Of a stretch of 64,000 nt of DNA, positions 58,439-64,000 are shown piece after piece. The notes beneath the pieces are model-generated. The model was given only the letters and a program-made list of their open reading frames with translations, was not told the DNA's origin and did not search any database. Each line of letters starts with the position of its first letter. Position 1 is the stretch's first letter. The position numbers and the translations under genes are program-made. Source of the stretch: a bacterium (GTDB taxonomy: Bacteria; Bacteroidota; Ignavibacteria; SZUA-365); assembly GCA_020444325.1 (NCBI GenBank), contig JAHLLD010000002.1, positions 186,001 to 250,000 on the forward strand, given 5' to 3'.

Positions 58439-59563
58439 TCATTCGTAGTACATCGCGATGCGGGGAGGCTGCGCGCCGGTTTTCCACACGCGTGTACCGA
58501 GGTCATCGGAAAGGGGGCGGTAGTAGATATCGAGCGAGCCAACATTCATCACATCTTCATGCGTGATAAGCGATCCGATGAGCATGACATTCCCGCTTGC
58601 GAAGAACGAACCCCCGCAAACAATATTGGCATGTGCCTTTGCGTCCTCGGCAAAGACATTTCCTGCGACCACGATGAGAAGTTCCTCGTCCTTTTCACGA
58701 AGAAGGTTGCGCACTTCATTCGAGTACAGGCGCAGATCGCCTTCGACGAGGAGGATGCCACAGCCGCGAACGTTTGCACGCAGGTTCAGGTGACCGCGAA
58801 TTCGCCAGACCCCGGGACTGTCGGGTGTACCGAGATTGATGTCGCCCCGCAACGTCGTGCTGGACGCGTATGTCCGGGTCGCGATGCTCCCCCAGTCAGC
58901 AGGTTCGATGGCAGGCATTTCGATTGTGGGGTGACGGAACACTCCACTGCCGCCTTCGTTGATACGCGGGGTGAAAACGCTCGCAAGCTTTGCCCCTTCA
59001 GTGCTTATTCCTGAAGTGTAGGTGCCGAAGCCCTCGACAAGTCCCTGTCCACTGACACCGAGATAGCCGTTGGTGTGCACGTTGGTGTTCCGCAGCACAT
59101 TGCCGAAATCCTGCACGAGAATCTGGTCATTGATGTTCAGACGGTTGCCGGTGTATAGCGCATAGCTGAGTGCATTCGGAAGGGCACCGTCTTTTGGTCG
59201 GTCGATGATCGCCTGCACGGTGACCTCTTCATTGTCCACAAGAGCGCGGGATGTAATGAAGCGCGCGTTCTGCAGGGGACGATTGATGTCGCAGGGATCT
59301 GAGCCACCCGTTGTTGCAACATAAAGATCGACGCCGGGCAGATCTATGCGTGTGGGTGTACTTTGCGATGCCCAGTCGGCATTGGCTTCCAGCTGCTGAA
59401 TGGCGTACTCGACGCCGCTGGCGGCCAGGTCTTTTGCCTGCAGCTCCGAACTGTTGAAGAGCTTGTCGATTTCTTCAGCAGGATTTTCACCAAATACATT
59501 GAAGGTGGTGAGGACGGTGGTTGCGACGAGCCCGATAAGTATCGTCGTAAGGATTTTGTCCAC
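58439..59563 (-). CDS. membrane-anchored pilin-like/PilX-like protein
   Basis: 374 residues. The N-terminal hydrophobic helix (ILTTILIGLVATTVLTTFNVF) followed by an amphipathic helix with SSELQAKDLAASGVEYAIQQL resembles type IV pilus minor pilins of the PilX kind and type II secretion GspK-like proteins, but no prepilin peptidase site (G before F/M-x4-E) is visible. The rest is beta-rich and repetitive (VQDFGNVLRNTNVHTNGYLGV, GILLVEGDLRLYS, LIVVAGNVFAED, GSFFASGNVMLIGSL), suggesting a beta-solenoid. No other pilus gene is near. It has its own terminator. Confidence 0.65.
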   Translation of the reverse strand: MDKILTTILIGLVATTVLTTFNVFGENPAEEIDKLFNSSELQAKDLAASGVEYAIQQLEANADWASQSTPTRIDLPGVDLYVATTGGSDPCDINRPLQNARFITSRALVDNEEVTVQAIIDRPKDGALPNALSYALYTGNRLNINDQILVQDFGNVLRNTNVHTNGYLGVSGQGLVEGFGTYTSGISTEGAKLASVFTPRINEGGSGVFRHPTIEMPAIEPADWGSIATRTYASSTTLRGDINLGTPDSPGVWRIRGHLNLRANVRGCGILLVEGDLRLYSNEVRNLLREKDEELLIVVAGNVFAEDAKAHANIVCGGSFFASGNVMLIGSLITHEDVMNVGSLDIYYRPLSDDLGTRVWKTGAQPPRIAMYYE

Positions 59564-59756
59564 GAAATCACCTCTGTTTATTCAAGAATACTGTAATCCA
59601 TCATTCAGCGGCGAAGCGATGTTCGTCCGCGGGTCGTGCATTCCCATCGATTCGAGAAAGGGCGAAGGAACGCTGACTGGGGAAAACTAACATCGCAACC
59701 TTACAGGCGGCTGAATCAGGGATTACAGTTTCCTGAACAAAACAGGCGATTCCGGG

Positions 59757-61649
59757 CTATTCTTCAAGGGTCGCGAGATTCCCGGGGTCCTCACCGAGGG
59801 CCCGGGCACGAAGAACGCGACGCATGATTTTCCCGCTTCTCGTCTTCGGCAGGGAATCAACAAAGTCGATCTTCTCCGGTTTTGCGATCGGCCCCATTTC
59901 ATGTCCCACATGCTTTCGCAGTTCCTCCTCGAGCTGTTCATGTGCCTCGATGCCCGTTTTCAGGATGACGAATGCATGAATGGCATTGCCCTTCACTTCG
60001 TGAGGAAGTCCGATTGCCGCCGCTTCGGAAACGGCGGGATGCGAAACCAGTGCGCTCTCAATTTCCGCGGTGCCCAGGCGATACCCGCTGACCTTGATCA
60101 CATCGTCCACGCGTCCGATCACCCAGAAATACCCATCCGCATCGCGTTTCGCCGCATCGCCTGTCATGTAACTGCCCGGGTAGCGTTTCCAGTACTGTTC
60201 GACGTAGCGGTCGGGATCTCCATAGATCGTGCGGAGCATTGCGGGCCAGGGATTTTTAATCGTGAGGAAGCCTTCTTCATCGGGACCGACGGGCTTGCCT
60301 GCCTCGTCCACAATTTCCATCTGCAGTCCCGGAAACGGTTTGCCTCCCGAGCCGGGTTTCAACGGATCCGAGGGGATGGGCGTAATCATGAACATGCCCG
60401 TTTCGGTTTGCCACCAGGTGTCCATGATAGGACAGCGTTCCTTGCCGATCACACGATGATACCATTTCCACGCTTCCGGATTGATTGGTTCACCGACGGA
60501 GCCAAGCAGGCGCAGGGTGCTCAGATCATGACGATCAGCCCAGGCATCGCCGAAACGCATGAGTCCGCGAATCGCTGTCGGTGCTGTATACAGAATCGTG
60601 ATGCCATAGCGTTCGATCATCTGCCACCAGCGGTTGGGGTAGGGGAAGGTCGGAGCGCCTTCGTACATGAAACTGGTTGCTCCATTGAGCAGGGGACCGT
60701 AAACGATGTACGAATGCCCTGTAATCCACCCGGGATCGGCTGCGCACCAATACCTGTCCTGATCCTGTATGTCGAATACGTATTTCAGCGTCGTATACGT
60801 GCCGACCATATATCCTCCATGAGTATGCAGGATGGCCTTGGGCTTACCAGTCGTACCGGATGTGTAGAGCAGGAAAAGCGGATCCTCCGCATCCATCACT
60901 TCCATGTTGCAGCTGCTCGACGCGATGGGAAGCATCATAAGGTCATGGTACCAAAGATCGCGACCCTGCTGCATGTTTACTTCCTGTCCCGTTCGCTTGA
61001 CCACCAGCACGCTTTGTACCGTCGCTGCGCGCTGCAGCGCCTCATCGGCGATATCCTTCAGCGGAACGATTTTTCCGCGCTGATAGGCGCCGTCGGCGAC
61101 GATCAGTACTTTGGACTGACTGTCTTCGAGTCTTTCATGCAGGGCTTCGACCGAGAATCCACCATAGACCACGGAATGGATGGCGCCGATGCGCGCGCAC
61201 GCCAGCATGGCGAGCATCAGTTCAGGGATGCGTCCCATATAAATCGTTACCCGGTCACCTTTTTCCACCCCGAGACTCTTCAGGATGTTGGCGAACTTGC
61301 AGACTTCCCGGCGCAATGCGAAGTAAGAGAGGGAACGGAATTCGCCATCCTCGCCCTCCCAGATCAGCGCGAGTTTGTTTCTTCGCGGGGTGAGCACATG
61401 GCGATCAACACAGTTGTAGACGATGTTGGTCTTTCCCCCCGTGAACCACTTGTAGAAGGGAGCGTTGCTGTCGTCAAGTACCTTTTCGTAAGGCTCAAAC
61501 CAGTCGAGTTCCTCTGCATGGCGGGACCAGAAGCCTTCGTAATCCTTCTCCGCTTCCTGCTCGAGCGTTTCACGGTCACGCACGTGAGGCTCGCCGAGAT
61601 GCTCGAATGATGGATAATACACGTCTCCGCTCAGCTTCTTGTCGGCCAT
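59757..61649 (-). CDS. acs: acetyl-CoA synthetase
   Basis: 630 residues from ATG 61649, directly behind GGAGGAG; an upstream ATG at 61661 contains that ribosome site and is unlikely. The AMP-binding motif is YTSGTTGKP (262-270), followed by the acetate-pocket tryptophan region DTWWQTETG and WYGYR-type [12 protein letters not shown]. The acetylation-sensitive lysine is K607 ([10 protein letters not shown]). It activates acetate to acetyl-CoA through acetyl-AMP. A single, monocistronic gene. Confidence 0.96.
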   Translation of the reverse strand: MADKKLSGDVYYPSFEHLGEPHVRDRETLEQEAEKDYEGFWSRHAEELDWFEPYEKVLDDSNAPFYKWFTGGKTNIVYNCVDRHVLTPRRNKLALIWEGEDGEFRSLSYFALRREVCKFANILKSLGVEKGDRVTIYMGRIPELMLAMLACARIGAIHSVVYGGFSVEALHERLEDSQSKVLIVADGAYQRGKIVPLKDIADEALQRAATVQSVLVVKRTGQEVNMQQGRDLWYHDLMMLPIASSSCNMEVMDAEDPLFLLYTSGTTGKPKAILHTHGGYMVGTYTTLKYVFDIQDQDRYWCAADPGWITGHSYIVYGPLLNGATSFMYEGAPTFPYPNRWWQMIERYGITILYTAPTAIRGLMRFGDAWADRHDLSTLRLLGSVGEPINPEAWKWYHRVIGKERCPIMDTWWQTETGMFMITPIPSDPLKPGSGGKPFPGLQMEIVDEAGKPVGPDEEGFLTIKNPWPAMLRTIYGDPDRYVEQYWKRYPGSYMTGDAAKRDADGYFWVIGRVDDVIKVSGYRLGTAEIESALVSHPAVSEAAAIGLPHEVKGNAIHAFVILKTGIEAHEQLEEELRKHVGHEMGPIAKPEKIDFVDSLPKTRSGKIMRRVLRARALGEDPGNLATLEE

Positions 61650-61792
61650 GGTCTCCTCCATATATGAGATGTTGAATGTCCGTATTCTGCAAACTCTTCA
61701 CGAAACATGCAAACGGCTGGTGTTGCATTTGCCGTTGAATTGAGCTGAAAAGGGAAAAAACTGCTGCATATGAAAAATTCGGAGAAAAAGGG

Positions 61793-61823
61793 TTGACAAT
61801 GTGCGAGGGTTATTGTACGTTTG
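61793..61823 (+). promoter_or_regulatory. Bacteroidota-type promoter driving a very short transcript
   Basis: TTGACA (61793-61798); from the TTG, 20 bases lead to TACGTTTG (61816-61823), an exact TAnnTTTG box. Transcription should start near 61828, only 15 bases before a strong terminator hairpin. The 143 bases between acs and this promoter show no gene. Confidence 0.65.
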
Positions 61824-61827
61824 ACAT

Positions 61828-61883
61828 ACCCTCCCTCCCCCCATGGGTGTTACGGCGTTATGCCGTGGCGCCCATTTTTTTTT
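61828..61883 (+). ncRNA. candidate small RNA (or leader attenuator) of about 55 nt
   Basis: Between a near-consensus promoter and an intrinsic terminator there is room for an RNA with an unpaired, C-rich 5' end (ACCCTCCCTCCCCCC, 61828-61842) and a terminator hairpin. The C-rich stretch has two CCTCC-like motifs complementary to Shine-Dalgarno sequences, as in some trans-acting sRNAs. Alternatively it is an attenuated leader of the SLATT-like gene at 61996. No start codon with a ribosome site lies inside. Confidence 0.45.
61843..61883 (+). terminator. strong intrinsic terminator directly after a promoter
   Basis: ATGGGTG (61843-61849) pairs with CGCCCAT (61869-61875) and ACGGC (61852-61856) with GCCGT (61862-61866), with a GTTAT loop and a small internal bulge; nine T follow. 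It stands in front of the SLATT-like gene. Confidence 0.88.
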
Positions 61884-61995
61884 CTTCCAAATGAGCAGAA
61901 CAAAATGGCGTGAGTGGGGAGGTGAAGGTTGTCATTGCGCCGTGAATTAGCTAATATAGGCCACCGTGTAAGACATTTGCGTCAATGAGGCGAGT

Positions 61996-62529
61996 ATGAG
62001 CGAATCCAGGGAAGGTAAGGAGGTCCAGGGTCAGCAGTTGGACGATGCCCGCAGCGCGTTGATAGCCTCGATCGAGGAAATCGGTGCGGAACGCAACGAA
62101 TACGCCGCACGTGCGCAGTGGCTGAAACGCCTCAGCGGATTGTTCAATGTGCTTATCGTCCTGCTATCCATTGCTTCTCCGGCCATGGTGACATATCTCA
62201 CGCAGCAGCCCAGTCCGGATCCCTCCCTCACACTCAAGACTATCATCCTTGTCGCGCTTACCGGCGTGGTGGCCACGCTGCGCAGCGTGCTCAAGTGGGG
62301 AGAACAGTACGGATTTGCAGTGATGACAGCGATGAAACTGCGGGAGCTGGAATCGCATGCGCGCCTGGAGATGGAGGAAGTGCTGAACACGGCCAATGAC
62401 ATGGTGGTGCATGGGAAGCTCACCGCGCTCAACCAGGAGTTGCAGGAGCGCTGGACCGCCATTGTTCGCCGTCACCTCGTCAGTGGCGGCTACGGGGGAG
62501 AGGGCAACGATGTGAATGGAAAGGGATAG
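61996..62529 (+). CDS. two-TM protein of the SLATT/DUF4231 type
   Basis: 177 residues. A soluble helix (about 10-45: LDDARSALIASIEEIGAERNEYAARAQ) is followed by two membrane helices (about 49-68 and 81-97) and a helical C-terminal half (LRELESHARLEMEEVLNTAND). This layout fits the SLATT superfamily, whose members are predicted pore-formers in defence operons or solitary membrane proteins. No partner nuclease, cyclase or nucleotide sensor is adjacent, so a defence role is unsupported here. A weak TTG-N20-TAATAT promoter (61929-61957) may precede it. Confidence 0.65.
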   Translation: MSESREGKEVQGQQLDDARSALIASIEEIGAERNEYAARAQWLKRLSGLFNVLIVLLSIASPAMVTYLTQQPSPDPSLTLKTIILVALTGVVATLRSVLKWGEQYGFAVMTAMKLRELESHARLEMEEVLNTANDMVVHGKLTALNQELQERWTAIVRRHLVSGGYGGEGNDVNGKG

Positions 62530-62564
62530 TCCGCGAACGGATTCTTCCAGTGAAAGCTCGAATT

Positions 62565-62600
62565 ACCCTTCGGTGCCTGTGTGCCGGAGGGGTTGTTTTT
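62565..62600 (+). terminator. probable terminator of the SLATT-like gene
   Basis: ACCCTTCGG (62565-62573) pairs with CCGGAGGGGT (62584-62593) allowing one bulge and one G-T pair, followed by TTGTTTTT. It overlaps the stop of the convergent beta-propeller gene. Confidence 0.6.
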
Positions 62601-64000
62601 AGTGTGGGGTACGTCGGGGATAATGCGTCGCGGTGGGGATTGTGGACAGTGTCTCAACCTGCCAGACGCGTGCGACGATGTTGTTATCAATGACTTCTTC
62701 AATAAACACCGGTCCCCTGTCCCGCGCGAAGTAAATCGTCCAGTAATAGCTGCCCGGTTGTGGACTTCCGGTTGCATCCTCGAGTGCATATCGTGCGGCG
62801 ATGACATCGTTGTACGTACCACGATCGCCAGGAAGCAGCAGTCTGTCGAAGTGCTCGAGTACACGTCCATGGAGTTCCACGCCCACGGAGCCGCCGGTCA
62901 GTACCTGCCCCGCCGTCCAGGAACTCCCTACAGCAAAGGACGCGGGAAGCAATGTCATTCCGCTCTGCTGCTGCCGAATCTGCGGGGTTGCGTCGATGCG
63001 CGTCCAGTTGATTCCGCCATCCACTGAGCGATATGTCCCAATTCCGGTTCCGCAGTAAAACGCATTGTCCTTTCCGAAATGCAGGGAGTATACATGCTGC
63101 CCTTCCAGTCCCGAACGGCGCACCGGAGAGCCATCGAAACGGTACACACCGTCTTCGGTACCGACGATGACATCGCCGCTGATATCCGACTGACAGACCG
63201 CGGTCGGACGTATCGTCGAGGGAAGCGGGACACTGGCCCAGAAGCCTGAATTTTCAGGAGTGACATACAGTACGGGGGGCATTGCGACGGCAACAGCGGA
63301 ATATGGTGAGCCGAGTGAGGCGCGAATCTGTACAATGCTTTCGGTGCCGGGATTATCAGAGGTTGTGAGCTGCGTGGGCCAGGAAGATTGCAGATGAATT
63401 TGCGCAAGTGCGCCATCATGTCTGCCGACGAAGAGCATGGAATGGGTGAAATCGTAGTTGATGATGGCGATATGCGTGACGTTTTCCGCAAGGGAGGGGA
63501 GCGGAAAGGGATCCCAGCTTGCCCGTTCCGGGTGACGCACGTAGAGATGTCCATCGATGACGACAAAGAGTGCACCGTTTCCATCACATTCGATATCACT
63601 GATGCTGCCGGCCGGCGTGGCGATGTGGGTCCATGTACTGTCGTAAATCCCGAGTCTGAATAATCCCTCAGACTCGGTCGCCACAAGCAGCTGTCCCGAA
63701 GCCCGCAGATCCCTGTTGAGTGCCGTGACGGGACTCGACCAGGCGATCTCTATCGCCTCCCACTCATCGGAGGCGGGACGAAAGCGGTACAGAGTGCCGT
63801 TTTTACCGCCGATGAATATCAGATCCCGATCCATGTTCATCCATGAGCGTGCGGCAACCTCGGGTCCTGGTACGGTGTAGAGGTAGGGCTGAAAACGCAG
63901 ATGCTCAGGCACGTACGGAAGGCTGTATGCGTTGCAGCCAAGCAGGATATCGGTTCCGTTTGTATGCTGCCGGTGCAGCGTCGTACTACCGAGCCTGCTT
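62599..64000 (-). CDS. beta-propeller protein (5' end outside window)
   Basis: The frame is open to the end of the window, so at least 466 residues are seen and the N-terminus is missing; the GTG at 63912 is not a necessary start. Repeats such as DRDLIFIGGKNGTLYRFRP, GQLLVATESEGLFRL, LFVVIDGHLYVRH, MLFVGRHDGALAQI and VIVGTEDGVYRFDG, each with a G-x-x-x-x-x-Y/L turn, point to a multi-blade propeller, with GIGTYRSVDGGINWTRID a BNR/Asp-box-type blade. The C-terminal 110 residues are a different beta domain (VGVELHGRVLEHFDRLLLPGD). It does not end in an evident T9SS domain. Likely secreted; function unknown. Confidence 0.75.
   Translation of the reverse strand, partial: SRLGSTTLHRQHTNGTDILLGCNAYSLPYVPEHLRFQPYLYTVPGPEVAARSWMNMDRDLIFIGGKNGTLYRFRPASDEWEAIEIAWSSPVTALNRDLRASGQLLVATESEGLFRLGIYDSTWTHIATPAGSISDIECDGNGALFVVIDGHLYVRHPERASWDPFPLPSLAENVTHIAIINYDFTHSMLFVGRHDGALAQIHLQSSWPTQLTTSDNPGTESIVQIRASLGSPYSAVAVAMPPVLYVTPENSGFWASVPLPSTIRPTAVCQSDISGDVIVGTEDGVYRFDGSPVRRSGLEGQHVYSLHFGKDNAFYCGTGIGTYRSVDGGINWTRIDATPQIRQQQSGMTLLPASFAVGSSWTAGQVLTGGSVGVELHGRVLEHFDRLLLPGDRGTYNDVIAARYALEDATGSPQPGSYYWTIYFARDRGPVFIEEVIDNNIVARVWQVETLSTIPTATHYPRRTPH

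Overview
The window reads as chromosomal DNA of a moderately GC-rich (mostly 55-60 %) member of the Bacteroidota/Chlorobiota (FCB) lineage. Three things point there. Several secreted proteins, including a gingipain-type C25 peptidase and an M1 metallopeptidase, end in type IX secretion (T9SS) sorting domains. The best promoters follow a TTG-N20-TA pattern, two of them with an exact TAnnTTTG -7 box. An MqnA-like protein suggests the futalosine route to menaquinone. No tRNA, rRNA, CRISPR array, intact transposon or prophage is visible.

Layout. 1-2.7 kb: the end of an AraC-type regulator, a truncated globin, mtaB, and the remnant of a deleted T9SS cargo gene. 2.9-6.4 kb: the conserved ffh-rpsP-rimM-trmD-rplS run. 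6.5-14.4 kb: an MqnA-like protein, recN, cysS, a cNMP-binding protein, an AI-2E-family permease, an RlmD-like methyltransferase and a PAP2 phosphatase. 14.5-17.6 kb (minus): a TrkH/TrkA potassium uptake operon with a third membrane protein. 17.8-24.1 kb: two phosphohexomutases bracketing enolase and glycerate kinase, then a DUF2279 protein. 24.1-29.4 kb (minus): an acyltransferase-like membrane protein, asnB and a membrane-TPR protein. 29.5-39.9 kb: lexA, the 1762-residue C25 peptidase, an alternative DNA polymerase III alpha subunit and an MFS exporter. 40-43 kb (minus): a beta-barrel protein, two thioredoxin-fold proteins and a small secreted protein. 43.1-45.9 kb: a lower-GC sulfur cassette (sulfide:quinone oxidoreductase, DUF1641, TusE/DsrC-like, DsrE2-like). 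46-51.2 kb (minus): a secreted TPR-CHAT protease candidate beside a TPR sensor histidine kinase. 51.5-64 kb: envelope proteins, a DinB-like protein, the M1 peptidase, an MBL-fold hydrolase, an SDR/DUF2867 protein, a pilin-like protein, acetyl-CoA synthetase, a possible small RNA, a SLATT/DUF4231-like membrane protein and an incomplete beta-propeller protein.

Two neighbourhoods look functionally joined and less ordinary. The sulfur cassette has the parts to oxidise sulfide at the membrane and pass sulfur to soluble carriers. The TPR-CHAT/TPR-kinase pair looks like a sensor linked to a secreted caspase-like protease. The most striking DNA-level signals are a promoter followed at once by a strong terminator, giving a predicted transcript of about 55 nt with a C-rich 5' end (61.8 kb); twin palindromes 32 bp apart upstream of asnB (27.2 kb); a low-GC core inside the C25 peptidase gene (30.9-34.5 kb); and short tandem repeats resembling insertion-sequence ends (39.9-40.06 kb).
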